Part shown: piece after piece, positions 9,247 to 18,479 of the stretch
How the letters are laid out: every line of letters begins with the position of its first letter
Position numbering within the stretch: position 1 is the first letter of the stretch
NCBI RefSeq assembly: GCF_947500975.1
Contig: NZ_CANMUE010000007.1
Location: forward strand, 62,001-126,000
Direction of reading: 5' to 3'
Source of the DNA: an uncultured Polaribacter sp.
GTDB lineage: Bacteria > Bacteroidota > Bacteroidia > Flavobacteriales > Flavobacteriaceae
DNA: 64,000 bases
The notes under the pieces: model-generated
What the model saw: only the letters and a program-made list of their open reading frames with translations
What the model was told of the DNA's origin: nothing
Database searches by the model: none
Position numbers and translations under genes: made by a program

Positions 9247-10521
9247 TTATTGAGGGTATTTCTCGCGAATTTTATCTAAACTCAAATTATGAATACTACC
9301 AACATGAGAATGTTGTTTTCCTAAATCGGGCTTGTAATTTCCTGCTTGTACTTGTCCGCCAATTTTTTGATAGGCTTCTCTAAATGACATGCCTTCAACA
9401 ACTAAATTATTGATGCTGTCAACAGTAAATAAATATTGATATTTTTCATCATTTAAATCGATATCTTTTACAATTACTTGTTGAATTGAGTAATTAAAAA
9501 TATCTAAAATATCTTTTACATCTTCAAAAGCATTGATAATATTTTCTTTTAATAATTGAAAATCTCTATGATAACCTGTTGGTAAATTGTTGGTAATCAT
9601 AACCATTTCAGTATGTAGTGCTTGAATTTTATTACATTTTCCACGGATTAATTCAAAAACATCTGGGTTTTTTTTGTGTGGCATAATGCTACTTCCGGTT
9701 GTTAATTCATCAGGAAAAGAAATAAAACTAAAATTTTGACTCATATACAAACAAACATCCATGGCAAAACGAGACAAGGTATTGCACAATCCACCTAAAG
9801 CAGAAGCAATTGAACGTTCACTTTTCCCTCTACTTAATTGAGCAGCAACAACATTGTATTTTAAAGTTGCAAATTCTAACTCTTTGGTGGTTAATTCTCT
9901 GTCAATAGGGAAGGAGCTACCATAACCAGCAGCAGAACCTAAAGGGTTTTGGTCTACAACTTTTGAAACTGCATTTAGCATAAATACATCATCAATTAAC
10001 AATTCTGCATAGGCAGAAAACCATAATCCGAATGAAGATGGCATTGCAACTTGTAAATGTGTATAACCAGGTAAAAGGCTTTCTTTATGTGTTTCTGCTA
10101 AACCTAAAAGAGTATCAAAAAGCGTTTTTGTTTTATCATTGATAATGGATAAATTTTCTTTGTAATACAAATGTAAAGCCACTAAAACTTGATCGTTTCT
10201 AGAACGAGCTGTATGAATTTTTTTACCAACTTCACCTAACTTATTGGTTAATTCCCATTCGATTTTAGAATGTACATCTTCAAAAGATTCTTCTATAATA
10301 AATGTTCCGTTTTCAATATCATTTGCTAATTCTTGCAAACCTCTTTTTAAATCTTTTAATTCAGCAGCAGTAATGATATTTATAGATTTCAACATTATTG
10401 CATGGGCTAAAGAAGCCTGAATATCATATTTTGCAATATGCATGTCAATTTCTCTGTCATTCCCTACAGTAAAAAGTTCTATTTGTTTGTCTATTGAAAA
10501 TCCTTTATCCCAAAGTTTCAT
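9247..10521 (-). CDS. argH: Argininosuccinate lyase
   Basis: GSSIMPHKKNPDVFELIRG fumarase/lyase signature; HTARSRNDQV. Confidence 0.96.
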   Translation of the reverse strand: MKLWDKGFSIDKQIELFTVGNDREIDMHIAKYDIQASLAHAIMLKSINIITAAELKDLKRGLQELANDIENGTFIIEESFEDVHSKIEWELTNKLGEVGKKIHTARSRNDQVLVALHLYYKENLSIINDKTKTLFDTLLGLAETHKESLLPGYTHLQVAMPSSFGLWFSAYAELLIDDVFMLNAVSKVVDQNPLGSAAGYGSSFPIDRELTTKELEFATLKYNVVAAQLSRGKSERSIASALGGLCNTLSRFAMDVCLYMSQNFSFISFPDELTTGSSIMPHKKNPDVFELIRGKCNKIQALHTEMVMITNNLPTGYHRDFQLLKENIINAFEDVKDILDIFNYSIQQVIVKDIDLNDEKYQYLFTVDSINNLVVEGMSFREAYQKIGGQVQAGNYKPDLGKQHSHVGSIHNLSLDKIREKYPQ

Positions 10522-10540
10522 AATTTCTATTTTTTGATGT

Positions 10541-10609
10541 CATTATGAGGTATGAAGCAATCTCTTTATTGATAGTGAGATAATTTTGTCATATTTCCTC
10601 GTTATGATG
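10541..10609. repeat. Degenerate REP-like hairpin element, copy 1
   Basis: CATTATGAGGTATGAAGCAATCTC ... GAGATAATTTTGTCATATTTCCTCGTTATGATG imperfect inverted repeat; resembles CATTGCGAGGnACGAAGCAATCT. Confidence 0.6.
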
Positions 10610-10621
10610 TTATATTATTTT

Positions 10622-11689
10622 TTAAACAATTACACGATTCAACAATTCGATGTATATCTTAATTCCTTCTTCAATTTCTGCAAGATAAATAAATTCATCA
10701 GCTGAATGTGAGCGTATACTGTCTCCAGGGCCTAATTTTAAAGATTGGCAAGTTAAACAAGCTTGATCTGATAATGTTGGAGAACCATAGGTTTTTCTTC
10801 CCATTGCTATTCCTGCTTTTACCAAATCGTGATTTGTTGAAATTGCCGAGGAGTTTAATCGTAAACTTCTTGGCGTTATTTTTGTACAAGGCGATTTTTC
10901 TTGTAAAATAGCTGCAATTTCTTGATTAGAATAGGCATCATTTACACGAACATCAATTACTAAATTTACATGTGCAGGAACTACATTGTGTTGTGAACCC
11001 GCATTTATTTGCGTTACTGTCATTTTTACATCGCCTAAAGCTTCTGAAGTTTTATCAAACTTAAAATCTTTAAACCACTGTAAAACATCAATTGTATTGT
11101 AAATTGAATTGTTATTATTTGGGTGTGCAGCATGACTAGGTGTACCTTCTATAACGGCATCAAAAACAACCAAACCTTTTTCTGCAACAGCTAAATTCAT
11201 TAATGTTGGTTCGCCAACAATTGCCACATCAATATGCGGAATAATTGGTAACATACTATTTAAACCATTTGGGCCACTACTTTCTTCTTCAGCAGAAGCC
11301 ACAATAACCAAGTTGTATTTTAGGTTTTCTTGTTCATAATAATGTGTAAAAGTTGCTAGTAATGAAACTAAACAACCACCAGCATCATTACTTCCTAAAC
11401 CGTAAAGTTTTCCATCTTTTACAATGACTTCAAACGGATCGTTTGTGTAAGCAGAATTTGGTTTTACAGTATCATGATGAGAATTTAGCAATAAAGTTTG
11501 TTTGCTTTTATCAAAATATTTATTAGTTGCCCAAACATTATTTTTTGTTCTAGTAAACGGTATTTTATATTGATTAAACCATGCTTCAATAAGTACTGCG
11601 GTTTGTTCTTCTTCTGATGAAAATGACTGTGTTACAATCAATTTTTTTAAAAGAGAAATAGCGTTTTCTGTTAATTTTTCGATTGTCAT
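10622..11689 (-). CDS. argE: M20 family N-acyl-ornithine/N-acyl-citrulline deacetylase
   Basis: M20 metal motifs LLLNSHHDTVKP, GSNDAGG, ASAEEESSGPNG; arg operon context. Confidence 0.88.
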   Translation of the reverse strand: MTIEKLTENAISLLKKLIVTQSFSSEEEQTAVLIEAWFNQYKIPFTRTKNNVWATNKYFDKSKQTLLLNSHHDTVKPNSAYTNDPFEVIVKDGKLYGLGSNDAGGCLVSLLATFTHYYEQENLKYNLVIVASAEEESSGPNGLNSMLPIIPHIDVAIVGEPTLMNLAVAEKGLVVFDAVIEGTPSHAAHPNNNNSIYNTIDVLQWFKDFKFDKTSEALGDVKMTVTQINAGSQHNVVPAHVNLVIDVRVNDAYSNQEIAAILQEKSPCTKITPRSLRLNSSAISTNHDLVKAGIAMGRKTYGSPTLSDQACLTCQSLKLGPGDSIRSHSADEFIYLAEIEEGIKIYIELLNRVIV

Positions 11690-12465
11690 TATATGGTTAT
11701 AGTTGTAAAATTATCGTTTTCTTTTGTTAACATAGATGTATTTCCCATGTTTACTTTTAATACTCCGTTTTTTAAAGCATCAAAACAATTTTCTAATTTG
11801 GGAAGCATTCCGTCTGAAATAATTCCGTCTTTTAATAATTTTTTATAAGTTTCTGAATTAATATTTTTAATGACAGATTCTTTATCACTAAAATCTTGTA
11901 GAACACCATTTAACTCAAAACAATAATAGATAGATGTTTCGTAAATTTCACTCATTCCAACTGCAACTTGACTCGTAATCGTATCTGCATTTGTATTTAA
12001 TAATTGCCCATTTCCATCATGAGTAATTGCACAAAAAACAGGTGTAAAATCAGCTTTTATTAATTTATCAATTGCAATATGATTCACTTTTGTTACATCA
12101 CCTACAAAACCAAAATCAATTTCTTTTACTGGTCTTTTATCAGATTGAATACTGTTAATATCTGCCCCTGTTAAACCAATTGCATTTGTTTGTAATACTT
12201 GCAGTTTTGCCACTACATTTTTATTAACTAAACCTCCATAAACCATAGTAATTACCTCTAAAGTTTCAAGATCAGTAATACGCCTTCCATTAATCATTTT
12301 AGATTCAATACCTAATTTAGATGCAATATTTGTGGCACGTTTTCCGCCGCCATGCACTAAAATTTTCTTTCCTTCTAAATTTGAAAATAAGGTTAGAAAT
12401 TCATTCAAAGAATTTTCATCTTCAATAATATTTCCGCCAATTTTTATGATAGATAATTTTTCCAT
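11689..12465 (-). CDS. argB: Acetylglutamate kinase
   Basis: LSIIKIGGNIIED, ILVHGGGKRATNIASKLG, NTNADTITSQVAVGM. Start set at MEKLSIIKIGG (12465) rather than track start 12501. Confidence 0.93.
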   Translation of the reverse strand: MEKLSIIKIGGNIIEDENSLNEFLTLFSNLEGKKILVHGGGKRATNIASKLGIESKMINGRRITDLETLEVITMVYGGLVNKNVVAKLQVLQTNAIGLTGADINSIQSDKRPVKEIDFGFVGDVTKVNHIAIDKLIKADFTPVFCAITHDGNGQLLNTNADTITSQVAVGMSEIYETSIYYCFELNGVLQDFSDKESVIKNINSETYKKLLKDGIISDGMLPKLENCFDALKNGVLKVNMGNTSMLTKENDNFTTITI

Positions 12466-12477
12466 TTGTTTAATATT

Positions 12478-12544
12478 CGTTATTGCTAGTTTATCAAGCA
12501 ATCTCTTTGTTAATAGGCAGATTGCTTCGTGTCTCGCAATGACG
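12478..12544. repeat. REP-like hairpin element, copy 2
   Basis: CGTTATTGCTAGTTTATCAAGCAATCT ... AGATTGCTTCGTGTCTCGCAATGACG imperfect inverted repeat; right arm reverse complement CGTCATTGCGAGACACGAAGCAATCT. Confidence 0.75.
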
Positions 12545-13483
12545 TTAGTTGTTTTCTAATATTTTCTTTAAAACCAATTGTGCAGCAAAAGTTCTGTTAT
12601 TTGCTTGTTCAATAACTAAAGAACTATCACTATCTAAAACAGCATCTTCTACCACAACATTTCTTCTTACTGGCAAACAATGCATAAATTTGGCATTTCC
12701 TATTTTTTCTTTTGTTATTGTCCAATTAGGATCTGTGTTTAAGATTTTTCCATAATCATCATAAGAACTCCAGTTTTTTGTGTAGACAAAATCGGCATCT
12801 TTAAAAGCTTCTTTTTGATTGTGTAAAATAGGTGTGTCTTTGGTAATTTCTTTACTTAAATTATATCCTTCAGGATTTGTAATTACAAATTCTACATCCA
12901 TTTTTTGCATTGCTTGTACAAAACTATTTCCAACGGCATGTGGTAACGCCTTTATATGAGGTGCCCAACTTAATACTACTTTTGGCTTTTTCTTTGTTGA
13001 ATTTTCTGAAACAGTAATTGCGTCCGTTAACCCTTGTAACGGATGACCAGTAGCACTTTCCATACTAATAACTGGTACAGAAGCAAATTTTACAAACGAA
13101 TTTAAAACCTGCTCACTTTGGTCTTTTTCTTTATCTGTTAAAGTAGGGAAAGCTCTTACTGCAATTATATCACAATATTGAGAAACTACTGCCGCAGCTT
13201 CTTTAATGTGTTCTGCAGTATTGCCGTTCATCACAGTTCCATCGCCAAATTCAATTCCCCAAGCATCACCAGAAACATTCATCACAATCGGATTCATTCC
13301 TAAATTTAAAGCAGCTTTTTGTGTACTTAAACGTGTACGTAAGCTTGAATTAAAAAACAACATTCCTAATGTTTTGTTTTTTCCCAATTCAATATTTTTT
13401 AAAGGATTTGCCTTTATTTCTTTAGCTTCTTTAATCCAAGAGTTAATATTGTCAATGTCGTTTATGGATGTGTAATGTTTCAT
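12545..13483 (-). CDS. argF': N-acyl-ornithine carbamoyltransferase (AOTCase/SOTCase family)
   Basis: NSSLRTRLSTQKAALNLGMN, HPLQGLTDAITV, KFMHCLPVRRN; closely resembles Bacteroides SOTCase family. Confidence 0.92.
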   Translation of the reverse strand: MKHYTSINDIDNINSWIKEAKEIKANPLKNIELGKNKTLGMLFFNSSLRTRLSTQKAALNLGMNPIVMNVSGDAWGIEFGDGTVMNGNTAEHIKEAAAVVSQYCDIIAVRAFPTLTDKEKDQSEQVLNSFVKFASVPVISMESATGHPLQGLTDAITVSENSTKKKPKVVLSWAPHIKALPHAVGNSFVQAMQKMDVEFVITNPEGYNLSKEITKDTPILHNQKEAFKDADFVYTKNWSSYDDYGKILNTDPNWTITKEKIGNAKFMHCLPVRRNVVVEDAVLDSDSSLVIEQANNRTFAAQLVLKKILENN

Positions 13484-13523
13484 TTTATATTTTATTTTAA
13501 CAAGAAATTTAAACCTCTTATAA

Positions 13524-14288
13524 TTATTTTATTTTGGTAAACGGTATTTTGTTGCTAAAAGCATTTGTAATAAAATGATCTTCTAGTCCGTTTACAATCC
13601 AAGTTTCTATATTGGCTTTTTTTGCTAGTGATGCAGCTTCAATTTTAGATTCCATTCCGCCAGTTCCGTGTGAAGATTTAGAGCTTACAATTTCATGTTT
13701 TAAATCTTCAATATTTATAACTTCTTCAATGGTTATAGGTTTATTTTTTTTGATAGATTCTTTGGTGTAAATACCATGTGTATTGGTTGCTATAATTAAC
13801 AAATCTACATCTAATAATACAGCTGTTAATGCTGCCAATTTATCATTGTCACCAAATTTAATTTCATCAGTAGCAACTGTGTCATTTTCATTGATTATTG
13901 GAATATAATTGTTGTTTACCAATACATTAATTGTATTTACAATATTGGTTTTGCTTTCTTGTTTTTCAAAATCTGAATAGGAGAGAAGGCATTGAGAACT
14001 TAACAAACCATATTCTCTAAAAATTTCTTGATAAATTCTAATTAAATGCGGCTGACCAATAGATGCTAAAGCTTGTTTTACAAAAACTTCTTCTTGTTTG
14101 CTTTCTAATTTTACAAATTGTTTTGCAACTGCAATTGCACCAGAACTAACAATAACAAATTCGTAAGTATCTTTTAGTTTTGCAATTTGATTTGCAATAT
14201 CTTCAATTTTTCCTCTCGAAATATTATTGGTTTCTTTGGTTAAAGTATTGGATCCAATCTTTAATAAAATTCGTTTCTTTTTTTGCAT
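13524..14288 (-). CDS. proB: Glutamate 5-kinase
   Basis: RILLKIGSNTLT, FVIVSSGAIAVA, NENDTVATDEIKFGDND, GTGGMESKIEAA. Confidence 0.94.
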   Translation of the reverse strand: MQKKKRILLKIGSNTLTKETNNISRGKIEDIANQIAKLKDTYEFVIVSSGAIAVAKQFVKLESKQEEVFVKQALASIGQPHLIRIYQEIFREYGLLSSQCLLSYSDFEKQESKTNIVNTINVLVNNNYIPIINENDTVATDEIKFGDNDKLAALTAVLLDVDLLIIATNTHGIYTKESIKKNKPITIEEVINIEDLKHEIVSSKSSHGTGGMESKIEAASLAKKANIETWIVNGLEDHFITNAFSNKIPFTKIK

Positions 14289-14307
14289 TAAAATTCTAAT
14301 TTAACAA

Positions 14308-15504
14308 CTAACTTCTAATTTGCCCATTTCCAAAAACATACCATTTATTTGTAACTAAATGCTGTAAACCAATCGGTCCACGTTGATGTAATTTGTCCGT
14401 ACTTATTGCCAATTCTCCACCTAAACCTAATTGACCTCCATCTGTAAAACGTGTAGATGCATTATGATACACAGCAGCAGTATCTACATTTTCCATAAAC
14501 GTTTTTGCAACATCATTATTTGTTGTGATAATTGCAGATGAATGCCCACCAGAAAACTTATTAATCATTTCAATGGCTTTTTCTGTAGACAAAATTTCAC
14601 CAACAACAATTTTATAATCTAAAAATTCCTCGGACCAAACTGTGTTAGATTCTATTTCTTTGATATTATGGTTTTTAGATGTTTTTTTATCCCCTAAAAC
14701 TTGAATATTGAAATTGTTTAATTTTGATATTAAAGTTTGTATAAATTCTTCTTTATTCGGTAAATTTTCATCAATTAAAACTTTATCGACAGCATTACAA
14801 GCAGATATTTTTGATTTTCCATTTAAAATAACATCAAAAGCAATTTTAATATCAGCTTCTTTTTCAACATAAACAAAGTTGTTTCCACGACCGCTAATTA
14901 TCACCGGGCAAGTTGCATGTTGTTTTACAAAAGCAATTAATTTTTCGCCACCTCTGGGTACAATTAAATCTACTTTTTGAGTTGGATTTTCTAAAAATGC
15001 TTGTGTTTCTATTCTGTTAAACTGTAAATATTCTACCCAATTTGTTGATGAATTATGTTGCTTTAAAGCTTTATGCCAAAGTTCAACAATTTTTAAGTTT
15101 GATTTTAAAGACTCTTTTCCGCCTTTTAAAAGTATTTTATTTCCAGATTTAAAAGCAATTCCTGCAGCTTCAACAGTAACATCTGGTCTTGATTCATAAA
15201 TTATTAAAACAGAACCGAAAGAAGCTGTTTTATTATATACTTGCATACCATTGTCGTGTTTAAAACTAAAACGTTCTACACCAACAGGATCGTTTTGAGA
15301 AGCCAAATGTTTTGCAGCAGCAATCATTTCATCAACTTTTGCATCATCAACTTTTAAACGATCAAACATAGAAATATCATCACCTTTATAAGCCTCTAAA
15401 TCTTCTTTGTTAATATTTATTATTTTGTTTCTTTCTTGATCCAAAAGTTCAGCCATTGTTAATAAAACAGCATTTCTAGTATCTATGGATAGTAAGGTAT
15501 TCAT
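14308..15504 (-). CDS. proA: Glutamate-5-semialdehyde dehydrogenase
   Basis: IYESRPDVTVEAAGIAFKSGNKILLKGGKES; NASTRFTDGGQLGLGGELAISTDKLHQRGPIGL. Confidence 0.95.
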   Translation of the reverse strand: MNTLLSIDTRNAVLLTMAELLDQERNKIININKEDLEAYKGDDISMFDRLKVDDAKVDEMIAAAKHLASQNDPVGVERFSFKHDNGMQVYNKTASFGSVLIIYESRPDVTVEAAGIAFKSGNKILLKGGKESLKSNLKIVELWHKALKQHNSSTNWVEYLQFNRIETQAFLENPTQKVDLIVPRGGEKLIAFVKQHATCPVIISGRGNNFVYVEKEADIKIAFDVILNGKSKISACNAVDKVLIDENLPNKEEFIQTLISKLNNFNIQVLGDKKTSKNHNIKEIESNTVWSEEFLDYKIVVGEILSTEKAIEMINKFSGGHSSAIITTNNDVAKTFMENVDTAAVYHNASTRFTDGGQLGLGGELAISTDKLHQRGPIGLQHLVTNKWYVFGNGQIRS

Positions 15505-15514
15505 GTGTTATTTT

Positions 15515-16645
15515 CTAATTGTGTATGGCATCAACTAATGCTTCAAAAAATTGATTGATATGATCTTTCTTTATGGTTAAAGGAGGTAAAATTCTTAATA
15601 ATTTTTTATTAGCCGCACCACCAGTAAAAATATGATAATCGTAAATTAGTTTCTTGCGTAAATCGCCAACTTCAAAATCGAATTCTAAACCAAGCATTAA
15701 GCCTCTTCCTTTAATATTTTTAATTTCAGGAATCGTTTTTGCTATTTTGATAAAATACTCAGAAATAGTGTGAACATTATCGATTAAGGATTCATCTTGA
15801 ATAACATTTAAAACTGATAAGCCAGCGGCACAAGCTAAATGATTTCCTCCAAAAGTAGTACCTAACATACCAAATTTTGCTTCTATACTTGGGTGAATTA
15901 AAACTCCACCAATTGGAAAACCATTTCCCATTCCTTTAGCAATAGAAATAACATCTGGAGTTACATTATAATGCTGAAAAGCAAAAAACTTACCAGAACG
16001 ACCATAGCCAGATTGAACTTCATCTGCAATAAAAAATGTATTGTTTGCTTTACAAAGTACATCAACTTGCTCAAAAAACTCTGTAGTTGCTTGGTCTAAG
16101 CCACCAACTCCCTGAATAAACTCTACAATAACTGCACAAACATCACCTTTTTCAAGTTCAGTTTTTACGCCATTAATATCGTTTAAATCTAATATAGTAA
16201 CTTGTTGTTGCGCGTTTATTGGTGCAATTATATTTTTATTATCAGTGGCAGCTACTGCAGCAGAAGTTCTTCCATGAAATCCGTTTTTAAAAGCTACAAC
16301 TCTAGATTTATTGGTTTTAAAGGAAGCTAATTTTAATGCGTTTTCATTTGCTTCAGCTCCAGAATTACATAAAAATAATTCGTAGTCTTTACAGTCAGAA
16401 ACAATTTCTAATTTATCTGCAAGTTGCTTTTGTAACGAGTTTTGAACGGCATTTGAATAAAAACCCAATTTTGCAACTTGATCAGAAATTGCTGTTACAT
16501 ATTTAGTGTGTGAGTGTCCAATTGAAATGACTGCATGACCACCATATAAATCTAAATATTCAGTATCATTTTCATCATATACAAATAGACCTTTTCCTGC
16601 AACAGGTGTTACATTATAAAGTGGATATACGTTAAATAGTGGCAT
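15515..16645 (-). CDS. argD: Aspartate aminotransferase family protein, probable acylornithine aminotransferase
   Basis: Class III aminotransferase: VFFHGR-type FHGRTSAAVAAT, FIADEVQSGYGRSGKFFAFQ, SIAKGMGNGFPIGGV. Start set at MPLFNVYPLYN (16645), removing overlap with proC. Confidence 0.92.
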   Translation of the reverse strand: MPLFNVYPLYNVTPVAGKGLFVYDENDTEYLDLYGGHAVISIGHSHTKYVTAISDQVAKLGFYSNAVQNSLQKQLADKLEIVSDCKDYELFLCNSGAEANENALKLASFKTNKSRVVAFKNGFHGRTSAAVAATDNKNIIAPINAQQQVTILDLNDINGVKTELEKGDVCAVIVEFIQGVGGLDQATTEFFEQVDVLCKANNTFFIADEVQSGYGRSGKFFAFQHYNVTPDVISIAKGMGNGFPIGGVLIHPSIEAKFGMLGTTFGGNHLACAAGLSVLNVIQDESLIDNVHTISEYFIKIAKTIPEIKNIKGRGLMLGLEFDFEVGDLRKKLIYDYHIFTGGAANKKLLRILPPLTIKKDHINQFFEALVDAIHN

Positions 16646-16646
16646 T

Positions 16647-17441
16647 TTATGTTGTTTTAATTTGGTTAATTTTTTCAAAAGATGCGTTAATTCCTTTTAT
16701 TAAGGAAGAACTTAACCCTTGATGTTCCATTTCATTTAATCCTTCAATAGTGCAACCTCCAGGAGTTGTTACTCTGTCTATTTCTGCTTCAGGATGATTG
16801 CCAGATTCTTTTAATAAGCTAGCTGCACCAAAACAAGTTTGCATTGCTAATTCATGAGCTTCATCAGCTTCAAAACCTAATTGAATAGCACCTTGTGTTG
16901 TTGCACGAATTAAGCGCATCCAAAAAGCAATTCCGCTTGCACAAATTACAGTTGCAGCTTGTAGCTGCTCTTCAGGAATTTCCATTGAACTTCCTAAACT
17001 ATTAAAAATTGTTTTTGCTAAAGATATTTTTTCTTTTCCTTTTATATTTGGAGAAAGACAAGTCATAGACTGCCCAACAGCAGCAGCTGTATTTGGCATA
17101 GAGCGAATTATAAAACGATCAACCCCAACAATATCTTCAATTTTTGCTATAGAAAACCCTGTTATTACTGTGATTATAACATGATTTTCTTTTAAAAGGT
17201 GTTTGGTGTCTTTTAAAATTTTCTCTAAATGTCTTGGTTGAACAGCGAATATTAAAATATCAGAATTTTTAATAGCTTTTTCATTATCAGAAGTTAGTAA
17301 GACTTCGTCATAAGCATTAAAATCTGCAATTGAATTTATATTTCGTTTTGTTAAGTATAAAGAATTTACAACTTTATTATTCAATAAACCTTTTGCTATC
17401 GATTGTCCTAAACTTCCTGCTCCTATAATTGCTGCTTTCAT
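16647..17441 (-). CDS. proC: Pyrroline-5-carboxylate reductase
   Basis: AAIIGAGSLGQSIAKGLL; RSMPNTAAAVGQSMT; TTPGGCTIEGLNEME. Confidence 0.95.
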   Translation of the reverse strand: MKAAIIGAGSLGQSIAKGLLNNKVVNSLYLTKRNINSIADFNAYDEVLLTSDNEKAIKNSDILIFAVQPRHLEKILKDTKHLLKENHVIITVITGFSIAKIEDIVGVDRFIIRSMPNTAAAVGQSMTCLSPNIKGKEKISLAKTIFNSLGSSMEIPEEQLQAATVICASGIAFWMRLIRATTQGAIQLGFEADEAHELAMQTCFGAASLLKESGNHPEAEIDRVTTPGGCTIEGLNEMEHQGLSSSLIKGINASFEKINQIKTT

Positions 17442-17501
17442 AATTTATTTTCTTTTGAGCGTTAACCTAAAGGTTTCGCTTTACTTCTCTCTTTTTTATT
17501 T

Positions 17502-18479
17502 CTAAAAATAATTTGCTTTTAAATTTAAACCTAACGTTTCTTCAAAACCAAACATTAAATTTAGATTTTGAATTGCTGCTCCAGAAGCACCTTTTAAAAG
17601 ATTATCAATTGTACTTGTAATTAATAATTTATTACCATGTTTTTCTAAACCAATGATGCATTTATTTGTATTTACTACTTGTTTCATATGTACTTTAGCA
17701 TCAGAAACGAATGTAAAAGCAGCATCCTTGTAATATTCTTTATACATTTGTGTAGCTTCTTCAATAGAACCATCAAATTTTGTATACGTTGTAGCAAAAA
17801 TTCCTCTAGAAAAATTCCCTCTATTTGGCATAAAGTTAATTTCAGAATTAAAATTACTTTGTAGTTGATTTACAGACTGGTGTATTTCTCCTAAATGTTG
17901 ATGGTTAAATGCTTTGTAATGAGAAAAATTATTATCTCTCCATGTAAAATGTGTGGTTGCAGATAAAGAAGTACCAGCACCAGTTGCTCCAGTTACTGCG
18001 TTTATATGAACATCATTTTTTAACAATCCATTTGCGGCTAAAGGTAAAATTGCCAATTGCAAAGCAGTAGCAAAACAACCAGGATTTGCAATGTGTTTAG
18101 CCGATTTTATAGTTTCTTTTTGTAATTCTGGTAAACCATATACAAATTCTTTTCCGTCTAAATTTTTATCTGCAATTAATCTAAAATCGTTACTTAAATC
18201 AATAATTTTTGTGTTCTCAGAAAAACTGTTTGATTTTAGAAATGCCGTTGAATTTCCATGACCTAAACACAAAAAAAGTACATCAACTTCTGAATTAATT
18301 TCATTAGAAAAACTAATTTCTGTGCTGCCAATTAAATCTTGATGAACTTTATATAACTTATTGCCAGCATTAGATGTGCTATACACAAAATCGATATTTG
18401 TTTCTGGGTGATTTAACAGCAGTCTAATTAATTCTCCAGCTGTATAACCTGCACCCCCAATGATTCCTATTTGTAACAT
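17502..18479 (-). CDS. argC: N-acetyl-gamma-glutamyl-phosphate reductase
   Basis: IGIIGGAGYTAGELIRLLLNHP; HIANPGCFATALQLAILPL. Confidence 0.95.
   Translation of the reverse strand: MLQIGIIGGAGYTAGELIRLLLNHPETNIDFVYSTSNAGNKLYKVHQDLIGSTEISFSNEINSEVDVLFLCLGHGNSTAFLKSNSFSENTKIIDLSNDFRLIADKNLDGKEFVYGLPELQKETIKSAKHIANPGCFATALQLAILPLAANGLLKNDVHINAVTGATGAGTSLSATTHFTWRDNNFSHYKAFNHQHLGEIHQSVNQLQSNFNSEINFMPNRGNFSRGIFATTYTKFDGSIEEATQMYKEYYKDAAFTFVSDAKVHMKQVVNTNKCIIGLEKHGNKLLITSTIDNLLKGASGAAIQNLNLMFGFEETLGLNLKANYF

Noticed and set aside
13206-13475. Antisense ORF inside argF' (and similar ORFs such as 10708-10911, 20004-20258, 60262-60540, 63092-63337)
   Set aside because: Low-complexity translations fully overlapping strong genes on the other strand; chance ORFs.
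16645-16678. Apparent 32-bp overlap of argD with proC
   Set aside because: Explained by a too-upstream track start; MPLFNVYPLYN start removes it.
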